A stretch of 64,000 bases of DNA from Balanoglossus misakiensis. Its lineage: Eukaryota > Hemichordata. The position numbers were made by a program, and so were the translations under genes. This document shows positions 31,219-46,200 of this stretch, piece by piece. The stretch is from assembly GCA_040954595.2 (NCBI GenBank), contig CM082597.2, positions 10,230,001 through 10,294,000 on the forward strand. The letters are read 5' to 3'. Within the stretch, counting starts at the first letter, position 1. Every line of letters starts with the position of its first letter. The notes under the pieces were generated by a model. That model did no database searches and was not told the DNA's origin. It was given only the letters and a program-made list of their open reading frames with translations.

Positions 31219-34200
31219 GCTAAACAAATCTCTTTATTTTTTGGCCTAACTTAATATATTTGTTTATTTCAGTGCTATGAGCAATACTCCGTTGCGTTTA
31301 CTGTCAGAGATGTATCTCCAACAACCCGATTTAATTCAGTGTCAGAAAAAGTGACTTGCTGGTCAAGAATGCAAACAGTGACAGTCAGAGTGTCTCACAG
31401 GTGAGAGATTTTTTCTTTTTTTTTACACACGGGTTAGACGTGGGCATTGCAGAGAGGGCAGCACCAATTTCATAAATGTACGTAGCAGTAAATACAGACT
31501 GCCTTTGCTTCCTTCCATATTTCATGCACACCGTGTAAGTAGACTTTACCTAATTTTGTCCCTTCTTTTCACCCAATTTACTGTCTTTTCCTGATCTCCA
31601 ACACAGACTATGGTTGCCACCATCTTGTCTGTTGTTAGGACAGCACACTGCCTTATTGTGTTGACTGTGTGCAGTTTTTGTAACCAGAGCCTCTAACCCT
31701 AACTATTATGCAGTTGTTACATATGATGCAAGTTGCCCATAAAATTACCTAACAATAAAATGTGGCTGTCGAACATTGGTCCCAACAATAACGACAAACA
31801 CAATACGATAGAATTTTTACTCAATGACTTTCTGGCCTTATTTTCGCATCGTCTTGGAAGGGCAAATGAAAAAGGCATATCGATTATTGGTACTCCACTT
31901 ATTAGACTTTCCACTGTTTGTCAACAGCACTGCCAAGGAACTCCTGCCAGCCATCATTGATTGTCTGGATAGTAGTGCCCAGAGTGTCGTCAATGTAGCT
32001 TTACAACATCTACGCTAAACAAATCTCTTTTTTTTTTTGCCTAACTTAATATATTTGTTTATTTCAGTGCTATGAGCAATCCTCCGTTGCGTTTACTGTC
32101 AGAGATGTATCTGCAACAACCCGATTTAATTCAGAGTGTCAGAAAAAGTGACTTGCTGGTCAAGAATGCAAACAGTGTCAGTCAGAGTGTCTCACAGGTG
32201 AGAGATTTTTTCTTATTTTTACACATGGGTTAGACGTGGGCATTGCAGAGAGGGCAGCACCAATTTCATAAATGTACGTAGCAGTAAATACAGACTGCCT
32301 TTGCTTCCTTCCATATTTCATGCACACCGTGTAAGTAGACTTTACCTAATTTTGTCCCTTCTTTTCACCCAATTTACTGTCTTTTCCTGATCTCCAACAC
32401 AGATTATGGTTGCCACCATCTTGTCTGTTGTTAGGACAGCACACTGCCTTATTGTGTTGACTGTGTGCAGTTTTTGTAACCAGAGCCTCTAACCCAAACT
32501 ATTATGCAGTTGTTACATATGATGCAAGTTGCCCATAAAATTACCTAACAATAAAATGTGGCTGTCGAACATTGGTCCCAACAATAACGACAAACACAAT
32601 ACGATAGAATTTTTACTCAATGACTTTCTGGCCTCATTTTCGCATCGTCTTGGAAGGGCAAATGAAAAAGGCATATCGATTATTGGTACTCCACTTATTA
32701 GACTTTCCACTGTTTGTCAACAGCACTGCCAAGGAACTCCTGCCAGCCATCATTGATTGTCTGGATAGTAGTGCCCAGAGTGTCGTCAATGTAGCTTTAC
32801 AACATCTACGCTAAACAAATCTCTTTTTTTTTTGGCCTAACTTAATATATTTGTTTATTTCAGTGCTATGAGCAATACTCCGTTGCGTTTACTGTCAGAG
32901 ATGTATCTGCAACAACCCGATTTAATTCAGTGTCAGAAAAAGTGACTTGCTGGTCAAGAATGCAAACAGTGTCAGTCAGAGTGTCTCACAGGTGAGAGAT
33001 TTTTTCTTTTTTTTACACATGGGTTAGACGTGGGCATTGCAGAGAGGGCAGCACCAATTTCATAAATGTACGTAGCAGTAAATACAGACTGCCTTTGCTT
33101 CCTTCCATATTTCATGCACACCGTGTAAGTAGACTTTACCTAATTTTGTCCCTTCTTTTCACCCAATTTACTGTCTTTTCCTGATCTCCAACACAGACTA
33201 TGGTTGCCACCATCTTGTCTGTTGTTAGGACAGCACACTGCCTTATTGTGTTGACTGTGTGCAGTTTTTGTAACAAGAGCCTCTAACCGTAACCCTAACT
33301 ATTATGCAGTTGTTACATAGGATGCAAGTTGCCCATAAAATTACCTAACAATAAAATGTGGCTGTCGAACATTGGTCCCAACAATAACGACAAACACAAT
33401 ACGATAGAATTTTTACTCAATGACTTTCTGGCCTCATTTTCGCATCGTCTTGGAAGGGCAAATGAAAAAGGCATATCGATTATTGGTACTCCACTTATTA
33501 GACTTTCCACTGTTTGTCAACAGCACTGCCAAGGAACTCCTGCCAGCCATCATTGATTGTCTGGATAGTAGTGCCCAGAGTGTCGTCAATGTAGCTTTAC
33601 AACATCTACGCTAAACAAATCTCTTTATTTTTTGGCCTAACTTAATATATTTGTTTATTTCAGTGCTATGAGCAATACTCCGTTGCGTTTACTGTCAGAG
33701 ATGTATCTCCAACAACCCGATTTAATTCAGTGTCAGAAAAAGTGACTTGCTGGTCAAGAATGCAAACAGTGACAGTCAGAGTGTCTCACAGGTGAGAGAT
33801 TTTTTCTTTTTTTTTTACACACGGGTTAGACGTGGGCATTGCAGAGAGGGCAGCACCAATTTCATAAATGTACGTAGCAGTAAATACAGACTGCCTTTGC
33901 TTCCTTCCATATTTCATGCACACCGTGTAAGTAGACTTTACCTAATTTTGTCCCTTCTTTTCACCCAATTTACTGTCTTTTCCTGATCTCCAACACAGAC
34001 TATGGTTGCCACCATCTTGTCTGTTGTTAGGACAGCACACTGCCTTATTGTGTTGACTGTGTGCAGTTTTTGTAACCAGAGCCTCTAACCCTAACTATTA
34101 TGCAGTTGTTACATATGATGCAAGTTGCCCATAAAATTACCTAACAATAAAATGTGGCTGTCGAACATTGGTCCCAACAATAACGACAAACACAATACGA

Positions 34201-37200
34201 TAGAATTTTTACTCAATGACTTTCTGGCCTCATTTTCGCATCGTCTTGGAAGGGCAAATGAAAAAGGCATATCGATTATTGGTACTCCACTTATTAGACT
34301 TTCCACTGTTTGTCAACAGCACTGCCAAGGAACTCCTGCCAGCCATCATTGATTGTCTGGATAGTAGTGCCCAGAGTGTCGTCAATGTAGCTTTACAACA
34401 TCTACGCTAAACAAATCTCTTTTTTTTTGGCCTAACTTAATATATTTGTTTATTTCAGTGCTATGAGCAATACTCCGTTGCGTTTACTGTCAGAGATGTA
34501 TCTGCAACAACCCGATTTAATTCAGAGTGTCAGAAAAAGTGACTTGCTGGTCAAGAATGCAAACAGTGTCAGTCAGAGTGTCTCACAGGTGAGAGATTTT
34601 TTCTTTTTTTTTACACACGGGTTAGACGTGGGCATTGCAGAGAGGGCAGCACCAATTTCATAAATGTACGTAGCAGTAAATACAGACTGCCTTTGCTTCC
34701 TTCCATAATTCATGCACACCGTGTAAGTAGACTTTACCTAATTTTGTCCCTTCTTTTCACCCAATTTACTGTCTTTTCCTGATCTCCAACACAGACTATG
34801 GTTGCCACCATCTTGTCTGTTGTTAGGACAGCACACTGCCTTATTGTGTTGACTGTGTGCAGTTTTTGTAACCAGAGCCTCTAACCCAAACTATTATGCA
34901 GTTGTTACATATGATGCAAGTTGCCCATAAAATTACCTAACAATAAAATGTGGCTGTCGAACATTGGTCCCAACAATAACGACAAACACAATACGATAGA
35001 ATTTTTACTCAATGACTTTCTGGCCTCATTTTCGCATCGTCTTGGAAGGGCAAATGAAAAAGGCATATCGATTATTGGTACTCCACTTATTAGACTTTCC
35101 ACTGTTTGTCAACAGCACTGCCAAGGAACTCCTGCCAGCCATCATTGATTGTCTGGATAGTAGTGCCCAGAGTGTCGTCAATGTAGCTTTACAACATCTA
35201 CGCTAAACAAATCTCTTTTTTTTTGGCCTAACTTAATATATTTGTTTATTTCAGTGCTATGAGCAATACTCCGTTGCGTTTACTGTCAGAGATGTATCTG
35301 CAACAACCCGATTTAATTCAGAGTGTCAGAAAAAGTGACTTGCTGGTCAAGAATGCAAACAGTGTCAGTCAGAGTGTCTCACAGGTGAGAGATTTTTTCT
35401 TTTTTTTTACACACGGGTTAGACGTGGGCATTGCAGAGAGGGCAGCACCAATTTCATAAATGTACGTAGCAGTAAATACAGACTGCCTTTGCTTCCTTCC
35501 ATAATTCATGCACACCGTGTAAGTAGACTTTACCTAATTTTGTCCCTTCTTTTCACCCAATTTACTGTCTTTTCCTGATCTCCAACACAGACTATGGTTG
35601 CCACCATCTTGTCTGTTGTTAGGACAGCACACTGCCTTATTGTGTTGACTGTGTGCAGTTTTTGTAACCAGAGCCTCTAACCCAAACTATTATGCAGTTG
35701 TTACATATGATGCAAGTTGCCCATAAAATTACCTAACAATAAAATGTGGCTGTCAAACATTGGTCCCAACAATAACGACAAACACAATACGATAGAATTT
35801 TTACTCAATGACTTTCTGGCCTCATTTTCGCATCGTCTTGGAAGGGCAAATGAAAAAGGCATATCGATTATTGGTACTCCACTTATTAGACTTTCCACTG
35901 TTTGTCAACAGCACTGCCAAGGAACTCCTGCCAGCCATCATTGATTGTCTGGATAGTAGTGCCCAGAGTGTCGTCAATGTAGCTTTACAACATCTACGCT
36001 AAACAAATCTCTTTTTTTTTTTGGCCTAACTTAATATATTTGTTTATTTCAGTGCTATGAGCAATACTCCGTTGCGTTTACTGTCAGAAGTGTATCTGCA
36101 ACAACCCGATTTAATTCAGAGTGTCAGAAAAAGTGACTTGCTGGTCAAGAATGCAAACAGTGTCAGTCAGAGTGTCTCACAGGTGAGAGATTTTTTCTTT
36201 TTTTTTACACACGGGTTAGACGTGGGCATTGCAGAGAGGGCAGCACCAATTTCATAAATGTACGTAGCAGTAAATACAGACTGCCTTTGCCTCCTTCCAT
36301 AATTCATGCACACCGTGTAAGTAGACTTTACCTAATTTTGTCCCTTCTTTTCACCCAATTTACTGTCTTTTCCTGATCTCCAACACAGACTATGGTTGCC
36401 ACTATCTTGTCTGTTGTTAGGACAGCACACTGCCTTATTGTGTTGACTGTGTGCAGTTTTTGTAACCAGAGCCTCTAACCCAAACTATTATGCAGTTGTT
36501 ACATATGATGCAAGTTGCCCATAAAATTACCTAACAATAAAATGTGGCTGTCGAACATTGGTCCCAACAATAACGACAAACACAATACGATAGAATTTTT
36601 ACTCAATGACTTTCTGGCCTCATTTTCGCATCGTCTTGGAAGGGCAAATGAAAAAGGCATATCGATTATTGGTACTCCACTTATTAGACTTTCCACTGTT
36701 TGTCAACAGCACTGCCAAGGAACTCCTGCCAGCCATCATTGATTGTCTGGATAGTAGTGCCCAGAGTGTCGTCAATGTAGCTTTACAACATCTACGCTAA
36801 ACAAATCTCTTTTTTTTTGGCCTAACTTAATATATTTGTTTATTTCAGTGCTATGAGCAATACTCCGTTGCGTTTACTGTCAGAGATGTATCTGCAACAA
36901 CCCGATTTAATTCAGAGTGTCAGAAAAAGTGACTTGCTGGTCAAGAATGCAAACAGTGTCAGTCAGAGTGTCTCACAGGTGAGAGATTTTTTCTTTTTTT
37001 TTACACACGGGTTAGACGTGGGCATTGCAGACAGGGCAGCACCAATTTCATAAATGTACGTAGCAGTAAATACAGACTGCCTTTGCTTCCTTCCATATTT
37101 CATGCACACCGTGTAAGTAGACTTTACCTAATTTTGTCCCTTCTTTTCACCCAATTTACTGTCTTTTCCTGATCTCCAACACAGACTATGGTTGCCACCA

Positions 37201-40200
37201 TCTTGTCTGTTGTTAGGACAGCACACTGCCTTATTGTGTTGACTGTGTGCAGTTTTTGTAACCAGAGCCTCTAACCCAAACTATTCTGCAGTTGTTACAT
37301 ATGATGCAAGTTGCCCATAAAATTACCTAACAATAAAATGTGGCTGTCGAACATTGGTCCCAACAATAACGACAAACACAATACGATAGAATTTTTACTC
37401 AATGACTTTCTGGCCTCATTTTCGCATCGTCTTGGAAGGGCAAATGAAAAAGGCATATCGATTATTGGTACTCCACTTATTAGACTTTCCACTGTTTGTC
37501 AACAGCACTGCCAAGGAACTCCTGCCAGCCATCATTGATTGTCTGGATAGTAGTGCCCAGAGTGTCGTCAATGTAGCTTTACAACATCTACGCTAAACAA
37601 ATCTCTTTTTTTTTGGCCTAACTTAATATATTTGTTTATTTCAGTGCTATGAGCAATACTCCGTTGCGTTTACTGTCAGAGATGTATCTGCAACAACCCG
37701 ATTTAATTCAGAGTGTCAGAAAAAGTGACTTGCTGGTCAAGAATGCAAACAGTGTCAGTCAGAGTGTCTCACAGGTGAGAGATTTTTTCTTTTTTTTTAC
37801 ACACGGGTTAGACGTGGGCATTGCAGAGAGGGCAGCACCAATTTCATAAATGTACGTAGCAGTAAATACAGACTGCCTTTGCTTCCTTCCATAATTCATG
37901 CACACCATGTAAGTAGACTTTACCTAATTTTGTCCCTTCTTTTCACCCAATTTACTGTCTTTTCCTGATCTCCAACACAGACTATGGTTGCCACCATCTT
38001 GTCTGTTGTTAGGACAGCACACTGCCTTATTGTGTTGACTGTGTGCAGTTTTTGTAACCAGAGCCTCTAACCCAAACTATTATGCAGTTGTTACATATGA
38101 TGCAAGTTGCCCATAAAATTACCTAACAATAAAATGTGGCTGTCGAACATTGGTCCCAACAATAACGACAAACACAATACGATAGAATTTTTACTCAATG
38201 ACTTTCTGGCCTCATTTTCGCATCGTCTTGGAAGGGCAAATGAAAAAGGAATATCGATTATTGGTACTCCACTTATTAGACTTTCCACTGTTTGTCAACA
38301 GCACTGCCAAGGAACTCCTGCCAGCCATCATTGATTGTCTGGATAGTAGTGCCCAGAGTGTCGTCAATGTAGCTTTACAACATCTACGCTAAACAAATCT
38401 CTTTTTTTTTGGCCTAACTTAATATATTTGTTTATTTCAGTGCTATGAGCAATACTCCGTTGCGTTTACTGTCAGAGATGTATCTGCAACAACCCGATTT
38501 AATTCAGAGTGTCAGAAAAAGTGACTTGCTGGTCAAGAATGCAAACAGTGTCAGTCAGAGTGTCTCACAGGTGAGAGATTTTTTCTTTTTTTTACACATG
38601 GGTTAGACGTGGGCATTGCAGAGAGGGCAGCACCAATTTCATAAATGTACGTAGCAGTAAATACAGACTGCCTTTGCTTCCTTCCATATTTCATGCACAC
38701 CGTGTAAGTAGACTTTACCTAATTTTGTCCCTTCTTTTCACCCAATTTACTGTCTTTTCCTGATCTCCAACACAGACTATGGTTGCCACCATCTTGTCTG
38801 TTGTTAGGACAGCACACTGCCTTATTGTGTTGACTGTGTGCAGTTTTTGTAACCAGAGCCTCTAACCCAAACTATTATGCAGTTGTTACATATGATGCAA
38901 GTTGCCCATAAAATTACCTAACAATAAAATGTGGCTGTCGAACATTGGTCCCAACAATAACGACAAACACAATACGATAGAATTTTTACTCAATGACTTT
39001 CTGGCCTCATTTTCGCATCGTCTTGGAAGGGCAAATGAAAAAGGCATATCGATTATTGGTACTCCACTTATTAGACTTTCCACTGTTTGTCAACAGCACT
39101 GCCAAGGAACTCCTGCCAGCCATCATTGATTGTCTGGATAGTAGTGCCCAGAGTGTCGTCAATGTAGCTTTACAACATCTACGCTAAACAAATCTCTTTT
39201 TTTTTTTGGCCTAACTTAATATATTTGTTTATTTCAGTGCTATGAGCAATACTCCGTTGTGTTTACTGTCAGAGATGTATCTGCAACAACCCGATTTAAT
39301 TCAGAGTGTCAGAAAAAGTGACTTGCTGGTCAAGAATGCAAACAGTGTCAGTCAGAGTGTCTCACAGGTGAGAGATTTTTTCTTTTTTTTTACACACGGG
39401 TTAGACGTGGGCATTGCAGAGAGGGCAGCACCAATTTCATAAATGTACGTAGCAGTATATACAGACTGCCTTTGCTTCCTTCCATATTTCATGCACACCG
39501 TGTAAGTAGACTTTACCTAATTTTGTCCCTTCTTTTCACCCAATTTACTGTCTTTTCCTGATCTCCAACACAGACTATGGTTGCCACCATCTTGTCTGTT
39601 GTTAGGACAGCACACTGCCTTATTGTGTTGACTGTGTGCAGTTTTTGTAACCAGAGCCTCTAACCCAAACTATTATGCAGTTGTTACATATGATGCAAGT
39701 TGCCCATAAAATTACCTAACAATAAAATGTGGCTGTCGAACATTGGTCCCAACAATAACGACAAACACAATACGATAGAATTTTTACTCAATGACTTTCT
39801 GGCCTCATTTTCGCATCGTCTTGGAAGGGCAAATGAAAAAGGCATATCGATTATTGGTACTCCACTTATTAGACTTTCCACTGTTTGTCAACAGCACTGC
39901 CAAGGAACTCCTGCCAGCCATCATTGATTGTCTGGATAGTAGTGCCCAGAGTGTCGTCAATGTAGCTTTACAACATCTACGCTAAACAAATCTCTTTTTT
40001 TTTTTTGCCTAACTTAATATATTTGTTTATTTCAGTGCTATGAGCAATACTCCGTTGTGTTTACTGTCAGAGATGTATCTGCAACAACCCGATTTAATTC
40101 AGAGTGTCAGAAAAAGTGACTTGCTGGTCAAGAATGCAAACAGTGTCAGTCAGAGTGTCTCACAGGTGAGAGATTTTTTCTTTTTTTTTACACACGGGTT

Positions 40201-43200
40201 AGACGTGGGCATTGCAGAGAGGGCAGCACCAATTTCATAAATGTACGTAGCAGTATATACAGACTGCCTTTGCTTCCTTCCATATTTCATGCACACCGTG
40301 TAAGTAGACTTTACCTAATTTTGTCCCTTCTTTTCACCCAATTTACTGTCTTTTCCTGATCTCCAACACAGACTATGGTTGCCACCATCTTGTCTGTTGT
40401 TAGGACAGCACACTGCCTTATTGTGTTGACTGTGTGCAGTTTTTGTAACCAGAGCCTCTAACCCAAACTATTATGCAGTTGTTACATATGATGCAAGTTG
40501 CCCATAAAATTACCTAACAATAAAATGTGGCTGTCGAACATTGGTCCCAACAATAACGACAAACACAATACGATAGAATTTTTACTCAATGACTTTCTGG
40601 CCTCATTTTCGCATCGTCTTGGAAGGGCAAATGAAAAAGGCATATCGATTATTGGTACTCCACTTATTAGACTTTCCACTGTTTGTCAACAGCACTGCCA
40701 AGGAACTCCTGCCAGCCATCATTGATTGTCCGGATAGTAGTGCCCAGAGTGTCGTCAATGTAGCTTTACAACATCTACGCTAAACAAATCTCTTTTTTTT
40801 TTTGGCCTAACTTAATATATTTGTTTATTTCAGTGCTATGAGCAATACTCCGTTGTGTTTACTGTCAGAGATGTATCTGCAACAACCCGATTTAATTCAG
40901 AGTGTCAGAAAAAGTGACTTGCTGGTCAAGAATGCAAACAGTGTCAGTCAGAGTGTCTCACAGGTGAGAGATTTTTTCTTTTTTTTTACACACGGGTTAG
41001 ACGTGGGCATTGCAGAGAGGGCAGCACCAATTTCATAAATGTACGTAGCAGTATATACAGACTGCCTTTGCTTCCTTCCATATTTCATGCACACCGTGTA
41101 AGTAGACTTTACCTAATTTTGTCCCTTCTTTTCACCCAATTTACTGTCTTTTCCTGATCTCCAACACAGACTATGGTTGCCACCATCTTGTCTGTTGTTA
41201 GGACAGCACACTGCCTTATTGTGTTGACTGTGTGCAGTTTTTGTAACCAGAGCCTCTAACCCAAACTATTATGCAGTTGTTACATATGATGCAAGTTGCC
41301 CATAAAATTACCTAACAATAAAATGTGGCTGTCGAACATTGGTCCCAACAATAACGACAAACACAATACGATAGAATTTTTACTCAATGACTTTCTGGCC
41401 TCATTTTCGCATCGTCTTGGAAGGGCAAATGAAAAAGGCATATCGATTATTGGTACTCCACTTATTAGACTTTCCACTGTTTGTCAACAGCACTGCCAAG
41501 GAACTCCTGCCAGCCATCATTGATTGTCTGGATAGTAGTGCCCAGAGTGTCGTCAATGTAGCTTTACAACATCTACGCTAAACAAATCTCTTTTTTTTTT
41601 GGCCTAACTTAATATATTTGTTTATTTCAGTGCTATGAGCAATACTCCGTTGTGTTTACTGTCAGAGATGTATCTGCAACAACCCGATTTAATTCAGAGT
41701 GTCAGAAAAAGTGACTTGCTGGTCAAGAATGCAAACAGTGTCAGTCAGAGTGTCTCACAGGTGAGAGATTTTTTTCTTTTTTTTTACACACGGGTTAGAC
41801 GTGGGCATTGCAGAGAGGGCAGCACCAATTTCATAAATGTACGTAGCAGTAAATACAGACTGCCTTTGCTTCCTTCCATATTTCATGCACACCGTGTAAG
41901 TAGACTTTACCTAATTTTGTCCCTTCTTTTCACCCAATTTACTGTCTTTTCCTGATCTCCAACACAGACTATGGTTGCCACCATCTTGTCTGTTGTTAGG
42001 ACAGCACACTGCCTTATTGTGTTGACTGTGTGCAGTTTTTGTAACCAGAGCCTCTAACCCAAACTATTATGCAGTTGTTACATATGATGCAAGTTGCCCA
42101 TAAAATTACCTAACAATAAAATGTGGCTGTCGAACATTGGTCCCAACAATAACGACAAACACAATACGATAGAATTTTTACTCAATGACTTTCTGGCCTC
42201 ATTTTCGCATCGTCTTGGAAGGGCAAATGAAAAAGGCATATCGATTATTGGTACTCCACTTATTAGACTTTCCACTGTTTGTCAACAGCACTGCCAAGGA
42301 ACTCCTGCCAGCCATCATTGATTGTCTGGATAGTAGTGCCCAGAGTGTCGTCAATGTAGCTTTACAACATCTACGCTAAACAAATCTCTTTTTTTTTGGC
42401 CTAACTTAATATATTTGTTTATTTCAGTGCTATGAGCAATACTCTGTTGCGTTTACTGTCAGAGATGTATCTGCAACAACCCGATTTAATTCAGAGTGTC
42501 AGAAAAAGTGACTTGCTGGTCAAGAATGCAAACAGTGTCAGTCAGAGTGTCTCACAGGTGAGAGATTTTTTCTTTTTTTTTTTACACACGGGTTAGACGT
42601 GGGCATTGCAGAGAGGGCAGCACCAATTTCATAAATGTACGTAGCAGTAAATACAGACTGCCTTTGCTTCCTTCCATATTTCATGCACACCGTGTAAGTA
42701 GACTTTACCTAATTTTGTCCCTTCTTTTCACCCAATTTACTGTCTTTTCCTGATCTCCAACACAGACTATGGTTGCCACCATCTTGTCTGTTGTTAGGAC
42801 AGCACACTGCCTTATTGTGTTGACTGTGTGCAGTTTTTGTAACCAGAGCCTCTAACCCAAACTATTATGCAGTTGTTACATATGATGCAAGTTGCCCATA
42901 AAATTACCTAACAATAAAATGTGGCTGTCGAACATTGGTCCCAACAATAACGACAAACACAATACGATAGAATTTTTACTCAATGACTTTCTGGCCTCAT
43001 TTTCGCATCGTCTTGGAAGGGCAAATGAAAAAGGCATATCGATTATTGGTACTCCACTTATTAGACTTTCCACTGTTTGTCAACAGCACTGCCAAGGAAC
43101 TCCTGCCAGCCATCATTGATTGTCTGGATAGTAGTGCCCAGAGTGTCGTCAATGTAGCTTTACAACATCTACGCTAAACAAATCTCTTTTTTTTTGGCCT

Positions 43201-46200
43201 AACTTAATATATTTGTTTATTTCAGTGCTATGAGCAATACTCTGTTGCGTTTACTGTCAGAGATGTATCTGCAACAACCCGATTTAATTCAGAGTGTCAG
43301 AAAAAGTGACTTGCTGGTCAAGAATGCAAACAGTGTCAGTCAGAGTGTCTCACAGGTGAGAGATTTTTTCTTTTTTTTTACACACGGGTTAGACGTGGGC
43401 ATTGCAGAGAGGGCAGCACCAATTTCATAAATGTACGTAGCAGTAAATACAGACTGCCTTTGCTTCCTTCCATATTTCATGCACACCGTGTAAGTAGACT
43501 TTACCTAATTTTGTCCCTTCTTTTCACCCAATTTACTGTCTTTTCCTGATCTCCAACACAGACTATGGTTGCCACCATCTTGTCTGTTGTTAGGACAGCA
43601 CACTGCCTTATTGTGTTGACTGTGTGCAGTTTTTGTAACCAGAGCCTCTAACCCAAACTATTATGCAGTTGTTACATATGATGCAAGTTGCCCATAAAAT
43701 TACCTAACAATAAAATGTGGCTGTCGAACATTGGTCCCAACAATAACGACAAACACAATACGATAGAATTTTTACTCAATGACTTTCTGGCCTCATTTTC
43801 GCATCGTCTTGGAAGGGCAAATGAAAAAGGCATATCGATTATTGGTACTCCACTTATTAGACTTTCCACTGTTTGTCAACAGCACTGCCAAGGAACTCCT
43901 GCCAGCCATCATTGATTGTCTGGATAGTAGTGCCCAGAGTGTCGTCAATGTAGCTTTACAACATCTACGCTAAACAAATCTTTTTTTTTTGGCCTAACTT
44001 AATATATTTGTTTATTTCAGTGCTATGAGCAATACTCCGTTGTGTTTACTGTCAGAGATGTATCTGCAACAACCCGATTTAATTCAGAGTGTCAGAAAAA
44101 GTGACTTGCTGGTCAAGAATGCAAACAGTGTCAGTCAGAGTGTCTCACAGGTGAGAGATTTTTTCTTTTTTTTTACACACGGGTTAGACGTGGGCATTGC
44201 AGAGAGGGCAGCACCAATTTCATAAATGTACGTAGCAGTAAATACAGACTGCCTTTGCTTCCTTCCATATTTCATGCACACCGTGTAAGTAGACTTTACC
44301 TAATTTTGTCCCTTCTTTTCACCCAATTTACTGTCTTTTCCTGATCTCCAACACAGACTATGGTTGCCACCATCTTGTCTGTTGTTAGGACAGCACACTG
44401 CCTTATTGTGTTGACTGTGTGCAGTTTTTGTAACCAGAGCCTCTAACCCAAACTATTATGCAGTTGTTACATATGATGCAAGTTGCCCATAAAATTACCT
44501 AACAATAAAATGTGGCTGTCGAACATTGGTCCCAACAATAACGACAAACACAATACGATAGAATTTTTACTCAATGACTTTCTGGCCTCATTTTCGCATC
44601 GTCTTGGAAGGGCAAATGAAAAAGGCATATCGATTATTGGTACTCCACTTATTAGACTTTCCACTGTTTGTCAACAGCACTGCCAAGGAACTCCTGCCAG
44701 CCATCATTGATTGTCTTGATAGTAGTGCCCAGAGTGTCGTCAATGTAGCTTTACAACATCTACGCTAAACAAATCTCTTTTTTTTTTTTGGCCTAACTTA
44801 ATATATTTGTTTATTTCAGTGCTATGAGCAATACTCCGTTGTGTTTACTGTCAGAGATGTATCTGCAACAACCCGATTTAATTCAGAGTGTCAGAAAAAG
44901 TGACTTGCTGGTCAAGAATGCAAACAGTGTCAGTCAGAGTGTCTCACAGGTGAGAGATTTTTTCTTTTTTTTTACACACGGGTTAGACGTGGGCATTGCA
45001 GAGAGGGCAGCACCAATTTCATAAATGTACGTAGCAGTAAATACAGACTGCCTTTGCTTCCTTCCATATTTCATGCACACCGTGTAAGTAGACTTTACCT
45101 AATTTTGTCCCTTCTTTTCACCCAATTTACTGTCTTTTCCTGATCTCCAACACAGACTATGGTTGCCACCATCTTGTCTGTTGTTAGGACAGCACACTGC
45201 CTTATTGTGTTGACTGTGTGCAGTTTTTGTAACCAGAGCCTCTAACCCAAACTATTATGCAGTTGTTACATATGATGCAAGTTGCCCATAAAATTACCTA
45301 ACAATAAAATGTGGCTGTCGAACATTGGTCCCAACAATAACGACAAACACAATACGATAGAATTTTTACTCAATGACTTTCTGGCCTCATTTTCGCATCG
45401 TCTTGGAAGGGCAAATGAAAAAGGCATATCGATTATTGGTACTCCACTTATTAGACTTTCCACTGTTTGTCAACAGCACTGCCAAGGAACTCCTGCCAGC
45501 CATCATTGATTGTCTGGATAGTAGTGCCCAGAGTGTCGTCAATGTAGCTTTACAACATCTACGCTAAACAAATCTCTTTTTTTTTTGGCCTAACTTAATA
45601 TATTTGTTTATTTCAGTGCTATGAGCAATACTCCGTTGTGTTTACTGTCAGAGATGTATCTGCAACAACCCGATTTAATTCAGAGTGTCAGAAAAAGTGA
45701 CTTGCTGGTCAAGAATGCAAACAGTGTCAGTCAGAGTGTCTCACAGGTGAGAGATTTTTTCTTTTTTTTTACACACGGGTTAGACGTGGGCATTGCAGAG
45801 AGGGCAGCACCAATTTCATAAATGTACGTAGCAGTAAATACAGACTGCCTTTGCTTCCTTCCATATTTCATGCACACCGTGTAAGTAGACTTTACCTAAT
45901 TTTGTCCCTTCTTTTCACCCAATTTACTGTCTTTTCCTGATCTCCAACACAGACTATGGTTGCCACCATCTTGTCTGTTGTTAGGACAGCACACTGCCTT
46001 ATTGTGTTGACTGTGTGCAGTTTTTGTAACCAGAGCCTCTAACCCAAACTATTATGCAGTTGTTACATATGATGCAAGTTGCCCATAAAATTACCTAACA
46101 ATAAAATGTGGCTGTCGAACATTGGTCCCAACAATAACGACAAACACAATACGATAGAATTTTTACTCAATGACTTTCTGGCCTCATTTTCGCATCGTCT

